DNA of 62,221 bases from Hondaea fermentalgiana (lineage: Eukaryota; Sar; Bigyra; Thraustochytrida; Thraustochytriidae), in contig NPFB01000013.1 of NCBI GenBank assembly GCA_014084085.1, positions 280,244 to 342,464 of the forward strand. Direction: 5' to 3'. Shown one piece after another: positions 48,126 to 58,147 of the stretch. The translations under genes and the position numbers were made by a program. Numbering within the stretch: position 1 is the stretch's first letter; each line of letters begins with the position of its first letter. The notes under the pieces are model-generated. The model was not told the origin of the DNA and searched no databases. It saw nothing but the letters and a program-made list of their open reading frames with translations.

Positions 48126-49664
48126 TTAACGACGTTTGTTTCTGGCGCCTTTCTTTCCTGCGGCCGAGGTGGCCTTGCGCTCCTCATTTACCTTTTTGTT
48201 CTGGGCTGCCTTTTCCTGACGCTGCCTTTTCGCGGCCTCCTTTTTCTCTCGCTTCAACCGATCCCGCTCTGCCAGCTCGCGACCCCACTCATCGTCTGCC
48301 TCAACAGAGTTCGAGGATTCTTGTAGTACATTGCCACTTGAGGACTCTAGTGGTGCATTTTCATCAGAGCTCGGTGTGGTCTGCGTGAAATACTCGTCTT
48401 CCTGCAACTTGCGAATGCGATCGCGTTCCGCAGCCATGCGCGCCTCTTGTTCTTGCTCTTGCGCGTCAAGACGTTCTTCAGCCACCACACGGAAAGCTTC
48501 GTCAAAGACGTGCACCCAAAAGGCTTCAGGAAGATCAAGGTCCGACGTCGGAGAGAGCATCTCGCGGAGCGATTCGCGCAAGGTGTGCAAGAGACTACAG
48601 CCATCTTTGCCCTTGCGTTCGAGGTCATCGCGAGTAATATTTGCATCGACTTTTGGGCCCATAATTCCTTGGTCGCGCCATATCAAGACGAGAGAATCGA
48701 CGCCGAGATCCAGCATGACGAGAGCCACGTCAGTGTCGAACTCTGCATTGAGACGCCCGAGGCGTTGCTGACGCATACCCTCGCGACGCTGAGTACGGCG
48801 CTTTTCATCCGCTTGCTTCTTTCGTCGAGACCTTTCCAGGCGCTCTGCTTCAAGCTTTTCTTGCTGCAAGACGTCCTCTGGATCCTGGGCCTTTGCGTCG
48901 TCTGCGCTATGATCTGCATCATCCTCGCTGTCTCCGCCTTTGTGAAACTGACGCTTTGGCAAGTTAGTAGGCCGCAGAGCGCGTGGCTGCACGCGGCACA
49001 GCGCAAGAATAGCGCGGAGCATAGATGCGCCGACCGTATCGGCCCATGAACGCGAGAATTCAGGGTTGGCCTCCAAAAAGGCTTTCATAAAGTCATCTTC
49101 CGAGACGCCCCTTGAGCCTGCCGCGATCATTTGATCCTTGAAAAAGTCTGACGAGGTCGCTCTCGCACGCTCTCTCCTCCACTGAGCCCGTTGCAAGAAC
49201 GAAATTGCCGCGAGAAAGAAGAGAAATCCACCAAAGATGACAACTGTCGGGTCTGACTTGGAGACACGAAAGGCAGCTCGTTCGTGTCCGTAGACGGGGC
49301 GAAAGCCACGCGGAAGACCTTTGATAAACCCGTCATAGTCCTCGCGAAGCGCAACATCTGTGAGCACCTCTTTGGCGCGGACAATCTCCTGGAATCGATC
49401 TGCGGATGCGTCAGGATTGCGATCTGGGTGTAAATCTCTGCTTAGCTGCCGGTAAGCGCGCTTGATCTCTTGCGCGCTGGGCGCATCGTCGAAGCGAAGA
49501 CCGAGCGCCCCATAAAAGTCATTCTGAAAGTACTCGTACGCGCTAGCGTCGTAGAGCGAGGCGCTTTCCACGGAGGCCACGAGCACGCTCAGCAGGACGG
49601 CCCAAGCCAGCGCTGCCAGCGACGCCGCCGCAGCGCCGCGGCTCCGTGAACGGCCGCGAGGCAT
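48126..49664 (-). CDS. ER membrane DnaJ (J-domain) protein, DNAJC25-like
   Basis: The start is ATG 49662-49664 (MPRGRSRSRG); the frame upstream opens with TTG. The product is 512 residues. A hydrophobic leader lies at about 14-35 (LAALAWAVLLSVLVAS). The J domain is at about 48-115, with HPD at 79-81 (RDLHPDRNPD), so it can stimulate Hsp70. A transmembrane segment follows at about 140-158 (VVIFGGFLFFLAAISFL). The remaining 350 residues are Glu/Arg/Lys-rich and coiled, ending in a Lys/Arg tail (KKGARNKRR). The leader, J domain and following membrane span match DNAJC25-type proteins, with the J domain in the ER lumen and the charged tail in the cytosol. Its length exceeds DNAJC25 (about 360). 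Confidence 0.85.
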   Translation of the reverse strand: MPRGRSRSRGAAAASLAALAWAVLLSVLVASVESASLYDASAYEYFQNDFYGALGLRFDDAPSAQEIKRAYRQLSRDLHPDRNPDASADRFQEIVRAKEVLTDVALREDYDGFIKGLPRGFRPVYGHERAAFRVSKSDPTVVIFGGFLFFLAAISFLQRAQWRRERARATSSDFFKDQMIAAGSRGVSEDDFMKAFLEANPEFSRSWADTVGASMLRAILALCRVQPRALRPTNLPKRQFHKGGDSEDDADHSADDAKAQDPEDVLQQEKLEAERLERSRRKKQADEKRRTQRREGMRQQRLGRLNAEFDTDVALVMLDLGVDSLVLIWRDQGIMGPKVDANITRDDLERKGKDGCSLLHTLRESLREMLSPTSDLDLPEAFWVHVFDEAFRVVAEERLDAQEQEQEARMAAERDRIRKLQEDEYFTQTTPSSDENAPLESSSGNVLQESSNSVEADDEWGRELAERDRLKREKKEAAKRQRQEKAAQNKKVNEERKATSAAGKKGARNKRR

Positions 49665-49954
49665 TCCTCCTCCATCCACGGTGGACAAGGTCCCCGGCAG
49701 CTCGAAGCGCGCCGCGTCGTCGCGTCTCAATCCAGGCCAGGCCAAGGCAGACCAGGTATCCCAGATCAGCTTGGCTTCGCAGGCTCCACGAGTCGAAGCT
49801 TTGTGTGAGATGAGATACTATGTGAGTGACTTCGAGTGAGTTGATGTCTTCGACTCTGCTCGAGTCCGCCGCTTCTTGGGGTCGCCCAACGCGCTTCAAC
49901 GCGACGCAAGGAAAGCAAAAGCCCAAGAAGATTTTGCCTCGCGACGCAGAGAGC

Positions 49955-52900
49955 CTAGAGCAAGGCCGAGGCGGAGCGAGCGGGCCCTCGCGCGGCGACT
50001 GGGGCCAGCTCCGGCAGACTCACGCGGTGCATGATTTGGTCCCGGTGCAAGAGCGCTCGTTGGGAGGGCTTGGGGGCGAACTCGCGAGGACCCTTGCGGC
50101 GGGCCTTGGCAGCAGACAGAAGCAAAAGCTGCGCAGAGGACATGCTGGCGGTCGGGTCAGGTTGCAGGAAACGCTCACGATCCCGGACATCGGACATGTA
50201 GTTGAGCTTGAACTTGTTGCGCGTCTTGGCGCGAAGAATCGCCAAACCGTCGACCTCGTTACGCTCTCGGTACTCGTTCGCTTCGTCCCGAATGCGATCG
50301 TGGGCGCGCTCCACAGACTCGAAGGACTTGAGTTTGGTTGTGTTGGAATGAAAGACCGACACCGTCTCGCCAAGCTTTTTGGCGCGGTGTACAATTAGAG
50401 TTTTGCGCTTGGCCCAGGAAAGCGCACTGCCGAGGGACCACGCGTGCTCTTGACCAAACATGCCGATAGACGCGCCATCAATCGTCCACAACATGACGGT
50501 ACAGTCGGTGCTCGTGGTCACAACAAGGTCGAGCGGAGAGGATACGGACTCGCTCCAGCGCACATACTGAATGTTCACGAGGGTTTCGTTGTGAGCTTGC
50601 CATTCATTACGGGGACTGCTGAGCTTAAATTTGGCTCTCTCGAGAGCCACGCCTTTGTCAAGATGCGCCAGATTCCATACTTTGATGATTCCTGACGTAT
50701 CTCCGGCAAAGAGATAGGCATTGGTGTCCTTGTCCGTGGCTAGGGCGGCAATGCTCGCGGCAGCGTCGTGCTGGCCGTCGAGCTCAAAAAGCATCTTGCC
50801 GTGGACATGATCCCAGAAACGGATGAAGCCGTCCGCGCCAGATGTCGCAAGACAATTGAGACGTTGTAGATAGACGAGCCCTTCGATGGCCAGGCGGTCG
50901 GGCCGCGGAACACCACGAAGCTGGATGCGCTTGCGACGCTTTTCGGCAGCGCTGGCAAGAAAGTCAATTTCAGCCTGTTTTGCAAAACCGCCAAGCTCCG
51001 TGGCGCGGCGCTCCAGCCCAAGGCGCCGATCTGGCATAATCGCCTCCATATTGTTGCTTCTCGCTCGTAAGCTCGCGTCGAGGCGCATGGGCGCTGCGAC
51101 CGTCGACTGCCGGACAAGACGTCGGTAGTCGCCGATGTCGGCATCCTCGATTTCGTCGTCGTTGTCGAAATCCATTTCGCTTTCGCACGCAAGCGCGAGG
51201 CCGCAGTTTGTCATGCTTGTCTTCTTGGCGCCAGCGGCCTGAAGCCCAGATGGGAGAAACGGCGAGGATCCAGGGTCCAGAGCGTACAGAAGTTGTCGTC
51301 TCGCTGCACCGGCCCTATGCTCTTCGTAAGCACCAGGTTTCATTAGCAAACGCGCAGAGGGCGTGTGGCCAGACCGGCCCTTGAGAAAGCCGCTCGACAG
51401 CGACCAGAGCAACAAGCGGCCATCGTCTGCAGCCGTGGCAATGGTGTTGTGCCCGCAGTACACGACGCAGTTCACGTCGTCTTGATGGGCCTTTTCGACG
51501 TGCTCAGGAAGAGGCAAGGCCAAGTCGCTCTCGGTGACGTCGCGATCCTTCTCCTTGAAGATGAAGACGCGGCGGTCCCAGCCCGTGGCAACAAGATAGG
51601 TGTTCTCTACAGTGTAACCGTTGCCCTCGACGATGTCTGTGAAGCAGGCGAGTGAGGTGACTTCTTGCTCTGCGTCTGTAATCGAAATAAGGGGTGGCTT
51701 TTCTCCGTTGACGGTCTTGGTGAACTCACCCAGACATGCGCCATTATTAAAGTTCCAGACCTTGATGGTGCCATCGTGCGCGCCTGTGAAGAGTCTACGA
51801 CCTCCGGTGTCAAAACACACGCTTGTGACATTTTCTTTATCATGCGGGTGTAAGAAGCGAAAAGATAGAGAGCCCGTGAAAACGTCCCAGACGTGAATTT
51901 CCGTGCCAGCAGCGCTGACGAGTTGATGGAAACTCTCATTGAAGAGAGCCGCGGTTACAGGAAATTGATGGCTCTTGCGGGCAGCCGGCAGTACAACCTT
52001 GGCATGACGTACGTGAAGCTCGCGATCGAAAACCACGAGCTGTTGCAGATGCTCGTCAAACACCATCCCGGAGAGTGACTTGAGACCAGGGCCTGCAAAG
52101 GTGATCTGCTGAACGCAGTAGAACGTCACCAAGTCCCAGACTCTGGCCACATTTCGCTCGTTCAAAGCGATAAGCTGATGTTCAGTCTCATTGAAGCAGA
52201 GACCAAGGATTGGCGCATCAATTTCGTCGGGATCATTGATTTCGCGGTTCACAGCACAGGTAAATGGGTTCCAGAAAAGGATGCGACGCTCGATGCCAGC
52301 ACTAGCGATTAATTTGTTGCGAGCGATCCACGCAAAGTCATAGACCGCCTTTTCGTGGCACTGAAAGCGCCTGAGCACGCGTCGGCGTTCGATGTCCAGA
52401 AATGCAATGACTCCATCGCTGGAGCAAGAGACAATCGCGCCGATCGTGTCATCAATGAGTATTTTGCTCCCTCTGTCCTGGTGAACACGAAGACGAAAGT
52501 ATCGGTTTACTCCCTGAGGTACACGCGTGCGACTGGCAATATCGACGTCGGTGTCGGCGAACAGCCACCTGGCCGGGTCGAGGTGCCACACATGGACAAA
52601 GCCAATGTCATCGATGCAAGCCAGAACCTCGCGGCCTTCGCTCAGCGGCCCTTGGTAATACGCGAGAGCCAGAGGATTATTTGGAAGCGGGCGGATGCGC
52701 CCCACGCAGTCGAATCCAAGACTGGTATCGTAGAAGGAGATGACGCGATCGCTTGTCGCCACGGCGAGGGTGTTGGACTCTTTCATGAAGCAACAATCAT
52801 TCGCCCATGCAGGCGCTGCGGCGCGTTGATACCTGACGGGGCACATGGATTCGCGCGGACGAAGCTGCGAAGTCTTGGAAGGAGAAGGAGGAGGAGAAGA

Positions 52901-53785
52901 AGAAGAAGAAGCCACGGACTCGGATACGTTCGATGATTCACTGGCTGCAGCAGGTGCCTTTTGCTTGCCTTTTCCCTTTTGGCGCGCCCCAGTGCTGAGC
53001 GTTCCTCCCCCAGGCGCGCGAGCATCCTCTCCAGCAGATGCGCGACGGGAATTTCGTATCGGGCGCTCTGGATTGTGGGTAATGGTGCGTGCGAAGGCAA
53101 GCTTCTTGGTGGCTTGCCAAAGCCTCACGGACCCGTCCTCACTGCAAGTGGCATAGACCCCACCCATATCGTGCAGGACGCGTGTGCTGATGATCCGCTT
53201 GGTATGGTGAAGTTTGGCGTTCTCCACGGGCTCTTCAAACTCCTGCGGCTCATATTGACATTTGATTTCCTCCTTTTCCATGAGTTCTGTGCCCTTGTTT
53301 TCGAGAAGCATGAATTCTGTAAATTCTTGCCAATCCACAGTGCCGTCAGAGTTGGCGTCGATCTTCATGAAGAGATTACTGAGCTGCCGCTGGCTAAGGT
53401 TGTCACCGAGAATGTGGCCAAAGGCGTTGAGGAACTCCTCCATATCAAGACCGCCGCCTCCGTCCTCGTCAGCAAGCTCGAAGGCGAGCCTTAATTCCTG
53501 CAACTTGTCGAGGCTGATCATGTTGCTCTCGCCTTTTCCGCGTGCATTTTCCAGCATGTCGGACGCGGTGTGTTGTTTCGTGGTTGGCTTCTTTTGCTCG
53601 ACGCTTTGCACGTTCTCCTCGTCGTCTTCGTCTTCGTCTTCGTCTCCGTCTTTGTCCTTGTCTCGGTCGTTGTTGCCGTCGCCGTTGCCGTCGTCGTCAC
53701 ATTCCTCAAAGCACACGAGGCGGCTTTGCGTCTCATGTTGCGCAGAGGCCTGACCCTTCCCCTCCGTGTCCTCTTCCGCTGCCAT
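49955..53785 (-). CDS. EF-hand/WD40 giant protein, WDR49/CFAP337-like (copy B)
   Basis: This 1276-residue intronless frame starts at ATG 53783-53785. A 60-residue acidic/Asp-rich start is followed by two canonical EF-hand loops at about 110-165: DEDGGGGLDMEE and DANSDGTVDWQE. From about 200 many WD40 blades follow (SEDGSVRLWQA, SAGIERRILFWNP, TGAHDGTIKVWNF, ATAADDGRLLLWSL, TSGADGFIRFWDH). There are inserts near 255-320 (Ser/Pro-rich) and near 830-880. The last 180 residues are basic and helical. The order matches copy A and WDR49/CFAP337-type axonemal proteins. Both copies are on the minus strand 15.6 kb apart but differ strongly in sequence, so they are old paralogues. An axonemal role is from the family. 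Confidence 0.85.
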   Translation of the reverse strand: MAAEEDTEGKGQASAQHETQSRLVCFEECDDDGNGDGNNDRDKDKDGDEDEDEDDEENVQSVEQKKPTTKQHTASDMLENARGKGESNMISLDKLQELRLAFELADEDGGGGLDMEEFLNAFGHILGDNLSQRQLSNLFMKIDANSDGTVDWQEFTEFMLLENKGTELMEKEEIKCQYEPQEFEEPVENAKLHHTKRIISTRVLHDMGGVYATCSEDGSVRLWQATKKLAFARTITHNPERPIRNSRRASAGEDARAPGGGTLSTGARQKGKGKQKAPAAASESSNVSESVASSSSSPPPSPSKTSQLRPRESMCPVRYQRAAAPAWANDCCFMKESNTLAVATSDRVISFYDTSLGFDCVGRIRPLPNNPLALAYYQGPLSEGREVLACIDDIGFVHVWHLDPARWLFADTDVDIASRTRVPQGVNRYFRLRVHQDRGSKILIDDTIGAIVSCSSDGVIAFLDIERRRVLRRFQCHEKAVYDFAWIARNKLIASAGIERRILFWNPFTCAVNREINDPDEIDAPILGLCFNETEHQLIALNERNVARVWDLVTFYCVQQITFAGPGLKSLSGMVFDEHLQQLVVFDRELHVRHAKVVLPAARKSHQFPVTAALFNESFHQLVSAAGTEIHVWDVFTGSLSFRFLHPHDKENVTSVCFDTGGRRLFTGAHDGTIKVWNFNNGACLGEFTKTVNGEKPPLISITDAEQEVTSLACFTDIVEGNGYTVENTYLVATGWDRRVFIFKEKDRDVTESDLALPLPEHVEKAHQDDVNCVVYCGHNTIATAADDGRLLLWSLSSGFLKGRSGHTPSARLLMKPGAYEEHRAGAARRQLLYALDPGSSPFLPSGLQAAGAKKTSMTNCGLALACESEMDFDNDDEIEDADIGDYRRLVRQSTVAAPMRLDASLRARSNNMEAIMPDRRLGLERRATELGGFAKQAEIDFLASAAEKRRKRIQLRGVPRPDRLAIEGLVYLQRLNCLATSGADGFIRFWDHVHGKMLFELDGQHDAAASIAALATDKDTNAYLFAGDTSGIIKVWNLAHLDKGVALERAKFKLSSPRNEWQAHNETLVNIQYVRWSESVSSPLDLVVTTSTDCTVMLWTIDGASIGMFGQEHAWSLGSALSWAKRKTLIVHRAKKLGETVSVFHSNTTKLKSFESVERAHDRIRDEANEYRERNEVDGLAILRAKTRNKFKLNYMSDVRDRERFLQPDPTASMSSAQLLLLSAAKARRKGPREFAPKPSQRALLHRDQIMHRVSLPELAPVAARGPARSASALL

Positions 53786-54387
53786 GCTTCCTTTGCGCTC
53801 GCTCGTGGCCCACGTGGCCGCCGCGGTGGCGTCGTTGGCGACACCAGTTTTCGGCGCTGTCCTTCCTGGCCGATGCCGGCTCGCAGTGCAAGGTCATGTG
53901 CCGGGGCTGCCTTCCTCGCCTTGCCACGCCTTTCCCTTTCTCGCTAGCACCGCTGGGCCAGCGCGTGCATGTCCCGGATCTCGCGCGCGGGCTCCGCGGC
54001 ATTGGCGTCTCCGCGGCGGGCGTTCTCGCGTCGCACACCCTCCGGCTTGCGAACGCGGGTCCCGCTGGAGCGATTAGATCTTTTGGAGCGGCTTCGGAGT
54101 CCTTGGAACGTACGGAAGCTCTGGGACGTCTGGCCGTCGCGGAAAGGGAAAAAATTCTCGCGAGCAGACCCGGTTGACGCGGCCGTCGAGCGCAGCAGGG
54201 CGACGGGGCGCCGCGCGAGGGGCGCCGGCCGCGCGCGTGCAGGCCCGAAGCGCGGCACCGCACGAGAGGCGGCGCTAGGCTCGGTGTCGGGCTCTTCTTG
54301 CGAAAAAGGGACCTGCGAGTGAGGACCTTTTGGGGGGAAAGGGTTCGTTCATTTGGGCGGCTGGCGGCACTCGTGCGCGCGCTCTCG
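53786..54387. other. divergent 5' spacer
   Basis: This 602-bp GC-rich spacer lies between EF-hand/WD40 gene B and the SIM-containing protein. Open frames on both strands are Arg/Ala-rich. The frame of the downstream gene is open to 54298 but begins with TTG. Confidence 0.45.
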
Positions 54388-56058
54388 ATGGGGCCCCACG
54401 CTAGGGCACGAGCACCTGGCACGGCGAGGACGCAGGCGGCGAGCTCCCAGAGCAAGCTTGCAGGACTTGTTTTGAGTGATGACGAAAGCGATTTGAGCGA
54501 CTCCAACAGCGAAGACGATCAATCAGCAAAAGTGACTCGACGTAGGGCTAACGACGGCGCGAAACCTTTGAACAATGCTGATCAGGAGTCGCGTGTGACA
54601 AAGGCGCGGACGAAGCAACCGGTCTCGGATAGATCAGCAAGATCAATCGTGCAAGCTACACGGGGCAGTCGTGAAGGCGCACCTGCTGCTGAAGGGGATG
54701 AGGATGGCGATGACGACGACGACAACGACGACGAGAGTTCCGAAAATGACGAGGTATCGGACGAGATCACGGTGGGAGGCGACTTGCCGTCGCAGCAATG
54801 GGACCGGACTCGGGCTGACATTGTAATGGACCGACTCGAGTACATGGACCAAAGAGAGCTCGCCGAAGAGCTCGTGAAACACATTTTGGCGCATCCTGAT
54901 GAAGCGACGTCGATTTTGCTCAAGCGACCTGACGTGTCTCGTCCCATGTTAGAGTGCATCGCGACGAGGAGCAAAGTCTTTGAGGCAACTTTGGTCGATG
55001 TAAAGGGCAGCACCAGCAGCCATGATGTAAATCCTGCCGCTTCGTCGCGAGGCGTGGACACGACTGCTTTGCGAGACAATAACAATAGCCGTTTGATGCA
55101 TAGCCAACGAGAAAGCAACGAACGTGAGGAGCGTATGAAGGGCGTCACAAAAAGGAAGAGTATGTCGACGTCATCGTCGTCGACAAGTCCAACATCGAGT
55201 CAGCGGCAGCGGGATGCGAGGACGCAAGCTTCTCACATGGAAAGCGAAGAGGGCGCGTCACGGACCTTATCCTCGTCATGCACAGAAGCGCAGTCAAAGG
55301 CATCGTCGTGTCCGTCATCAGCGGATGCAAGTCACGCGGGCTCAGGTACGCAAAATGCAAAGGAGGTGGTCAAGCTTTCTTCTTCTTCTTCTTCTTCTTC
55401 TTCTTCTTCTCTTGGTGTGATTAAATCAAATGACAAAGTACGCAGTGAGGTCGCACCGAAAGGAGACGTGCCACGACCTCACTTAGAGGCAAACGAGGCG
55501 GTCAAAGGAGGTGCATCGCAGTCATCGCAATCTTCTTCGTCCTCGTTGTCGTTGTCGACTTTATCATCAACAGCATGTAAACGACCCGAGCACGAGGCAG
55601 GCGAGGGAGGAGCCTCACAGTCATCACAATCATCATCACAATCATCATCGTCGGCAGCCTGTCACACACCACGTGCAAGGGCGAAAAAGGTCGCAGCGAA
55701 ATCGATTTCGTCGCCATGGCGGAAGTCGATCGCCGTTTGTCAACAGAACAGTTCGCAAGGAGATGGGCCTAAGGAATCTCTACAAGGTGACGAGCGTGAA
55801 AAACCTTTACCAGGAGATAACTCCCAATCGGGTCCAGAAGGAACTCCCCATTCATCAAAGAAACGAAATCGGGCAGAGTCCACAACAATTTCTGAACAGC
55901 AGCAGCAGCAGCAGCAGCCGGAGCAGCAGCCGGAGCAGCAAAAGAAAAAAAACAAGACGTCGTCACGAGTTATTGATCTGATCTCAAGCGACCGAGGATC
56001 TGAACCGCAATCCAGCGCAAAGAAGAAAAAGGAGCCAGAGGTGATTAATTTATGCTGA
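54388..56058 (+). CDS. low-complexity protein with C-terminal SUMO-interaction motifs
   Basis: The start is ATG 54388 (GCTCTCGATGG), giving 556 residues. Residues 25-150 are acidic/Ser-rich. A short helical block at about 155-220 (RADIVMDRLEYMDQRELAEEL and LAHPDEATSILLKRP) is the only part that looks folded. The rest is Ser-, Gln- and Lys-rich, with poly-Ser coded by (TTC/TCA) runs and a CAG poly-Gln. The end is notable: VIDLISSD, a spacer with Lys runs, then EVINLC at the very terminus. Both fit the SUMO-interaction motif consensus (V/I-x-V/I-V/I with acidic or Ser flank). A nuclear, SUMO-linked role is inference. No family is recognised. Confidence 0.7.
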   Translation: MGPHARARAPGTARTQAASSQSKLAGLVLSDDESDLSDSNSEDDQSAKVTRRRANDGAKPLNNADQESRVTKARTKQPVSDRSARSIVQATRGSREGAPAAEGDEDGDDDDDNDDESSENDEVSDEITVGGDLPSQQWDRTRADIVMDRLEYMDQRELAEELVKHILAHPDEATSILLKRPDVSRPMLECIATRSKVFEATLVDVKGSTSSHDVNPAASSRGVDTTALRDNNNSRLMHSQRESNEREERMKGVTKRKSMSTSSSSTSPTSSQRQRDARTQASHMESEEGASRTLSSSCTEAQSKASSCPSSADASHAGSGTQNAKEVVKLSSSSSSSSSSSLGVIKSNDKVRSEVAPKGDVPRPHLEANEAVKGGASQSSQSSSSSLSLSTLSSTACKRPEHEAGEGGASQSSQSSSQSSSSAACHTPRARAKKVAAKSISSPWRKSIAVCQQNSSQGDGPKESLQGDEREKPLPGDNSQSGPEGTPHSSKKRNRAESTTISEQQQQQQQPEQQPEQQKKKNKTSSRVIDLISSDRGSEPQSSAKKKKEPEVINLC

Positions 56059-56194
56059 AAGGCGTCTTCTCCATGTATACAAAAATTGAAAATGATTGGA
56101 ATTTGATCAGGCAAGTCTGTTGTGATGAATAAGAGGAGTGTTTTCGTTGCATCGTTTCGGAGAGAAATGTGAAACGAAAAACGCGGGCGCAAAT

Positions 56195-57856
56195 CTAGGT
56201 TGCAAAAGATATCGCTGGCGCGCCCGTGTCGGCAAGCTGGGAAATGAGGCGCTGGGAACCAGACACACTAATGTCAAGTTTGTGAAGGTCCTCAAGAAGG
56301 CGCTGCAAATGGCCCATTTGTCGTTCAAGAGCAGTTGCGTCGCGAGCAGCCTGATCGGGGAGCGAGGAAAGAAGGGTCACGATGCCAGTATCCTGCGCAA
56401 TGGAAACCGGAAAGTCTTCGTCCTCGATGAGCTCCCAGAGGATTTCCTCGAGATGACTTACAGAGAGCTTCTCGACACAATCCGCAAAGACGGGCTCGTG
56501 CGGGGCAAGTGAGGTTTGCTCGGTCTGCCGCAATAAAGACGCAGACGAGGCGGAGACGGCTGCGGTACCCTCGGAAGCGCTTCCTGCGGCCTGCTGCTGA
56601 CGCGCGCCGCCTGCGACCCCTTCTGTGTTGACCGTACTCGAGGAGGAGACGGGGTGCTCCCCTGTGGCGGCGCCAGCGCCAGAATGAACCTCTGGCCCGC
56701 GCGCAGGAGGCCTCGAAGGACGCTGGCTATGTGCCGAGGCCTGCGCGGGCCTCTTGGGATGACCCCCTATGGGCGCGTGCGTCGCTGTTGAAGCGCTCGA
56801 CGAAGAAGAGTCACCCATGCGGATGGGCGGAGCCTCAATGAGGCTAATCATGTCGGAAATGCGGAGCGTGCTGTAGACGGCCTTGAGCTCGCGCACGCGC
56901 TGGCGCAAGAGCGCACGGTCGAGTTCCTTGGCCAGACCCATGTTGTTGTCATTGATAAGCACAGTTGTTTGAGCACGTAAGCTGTCTCGCAACGTTTGAC
57001 GCTGGCCTGAAGCAAATGCTTTTGCGATGGTTTCATAGGGCTCAATTTGCGGGATGGGCTTTTGACGGCCAAAGGCGTTTTGCAAAGGTACAGGTGCAGC
57101 GGGTGGGAGCACGGCGATGGCGCCGCGCGCAATGAGCGAGACGAGGTGGAGGTGCTTGAATGCTGCAAGGGCAACAGCACTGACATCCTTGGCTGGCAGC
57201 GTGAGCACCATTTCGAATGCGGCGAGTGCGTCTTCGAAGCGACGCAAGCCCACGAGGGCGCGACCTTTGTAGTAAAAGAAGCGTTGCACGTCGAGGGCTT
57301 CCATGTAGGGCACAGCTGAGAAGAAGGATTGGTCGACAAGGTCGCCAGCAGCACGGTAATCTTTGGCGACCAAGGCAACTTGCAGAAAGTGCACGTGCGC
57401 CGGTGAGATTGCGCCGGCATTGACGCTGGACACGATCTGCAGGAGTTTCGATGCAGCTTGGAGGGCACAAACGGCTAGCAGCACGTTGTTGTTGGCACTT
57501 GAACTTAAAAAGGACGCGAGTTCGCCCACTTCTCGATGTGCGCAGAACAAGTCATTTGGCGCGACTTCATTTGTGAATGTAGTGACCCGAATAATTGCTT
57601 TCTTTCCGTCAGTTTCCTGCGCTGTCTCTGCGGCTTCGACTTTGAGCGCTGCGAGAAGGAGAAAGAGAGCGCAGAGAGGCGTGCGGGCCGGGTCTGCCAC
57701 TTTGATGGCGTCTTCGATGTCGCTGATGCGAGCAGGGCCTGTCTCGATCTGGACACGGCATTTTCTGAGCTTTTCGATACGCTCGTAGAGATCCTGCTCT
57801 CGCGCCGGCGCCGCCTCTGCCGGCGCGACCTCGAGCAGCTCGAGCAGCGTCTCCAT
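56195..57856 (-). CDS. CSN3: COP9 signalosome subunit 3
   Basis: I start at ATG 57854-57856 (METLLELLEV). Open sequence continues 76 codons upstream but lacks conserved features. The product is 553 residues. Helical TPR-like repeats (about 100-260) lead to the PCI part: YETIAKAFASGQRQTLRDS, then INDNNMGLAKEL (301-312), which matches the TRDNNMGLVKQ block of animal CSN3, then YSTLRISDMISLI. A low-complexity Ser/Ala/Pro insertion of about 115 residues (345-460) follows, before SVSHLEEILWELIEDEDFPVSI, the C-terminal PCI winged-helix part. CSN3 belongs to the COP9 signalosome that removes NEDD8 from cullins. The minisatellite at 58148 begins 291 bases upstream of the start. Confidence 0.88.
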   Translation of the reverse strand: METLLELLEVAPAEAAPAREQDLYERIEKLRKCRVQIETGPARISDIEDAIKVADPARTPLCALFLLLAALKVEAAETAQETDGKKAIIRVTTFTNEVAPNDLFCAHREVGELASFLSSSANNNVLLAVCALQAASKLLQIVSSVNAGAISPAHVHFLQVALVAKDYRAAGDLVDQSFFSAVPYMEALDVQRFFYYKGRALVGLRRFEDALAAFEMVLTLPAKDVSAVALAAFKHLHLVSLIARGAIAVLPPAAPVPLQNAFGRQKPIPQIEPYETIAKAFASGQRQTLRDSLRAQTTVLINDNNMGLAKELDRALLRQRVRELKAVYSTLRISDMISLIEAPPIRMGDSSSSSASTATHAPIGGHPKRPAQASAHSQRPSRPPARGPEVHSGAGAATGEHPVSSSSTVNTEGVAGGARQQQAAGSASEGTAAVSASSASLLRQTEQTSLAPHEPVFADCVEKLSVSHLEEILWELIEDEDFPVSIAQDTGIVTLLSSLPDQAARDATALERQMGHLQRLLEDLHKLDISVSGSQRLISQLADTGAPAISFAT

Positions 57857-58147
57857 GCTCGCTTCTCTGCTCGTGCGCAGCGCAGCAATCCAATTCCGTG
57901 CGCGGGCGCAGGGGAGGGCGCGCGAGTAGCGAGGGCGGCCGGTGCGCACGCGCGCGAGTGCACGGACAGAGGTCTTTTCTGCGTGCGGCGAGCTTGCCGT
58001 TGTACGAGATACGGGACTGGCGAAGCTGTATTCCTGGCAACTTTTTGTTGTATCTTTTTTCCTCTTGTTCGAGAGAGAGTGCAATTGTGGGCGTTATGTC
58101 GAACATGCCACCGAGACCTTGGACGCAAGCCCTGGTCAAGGGAGCAT

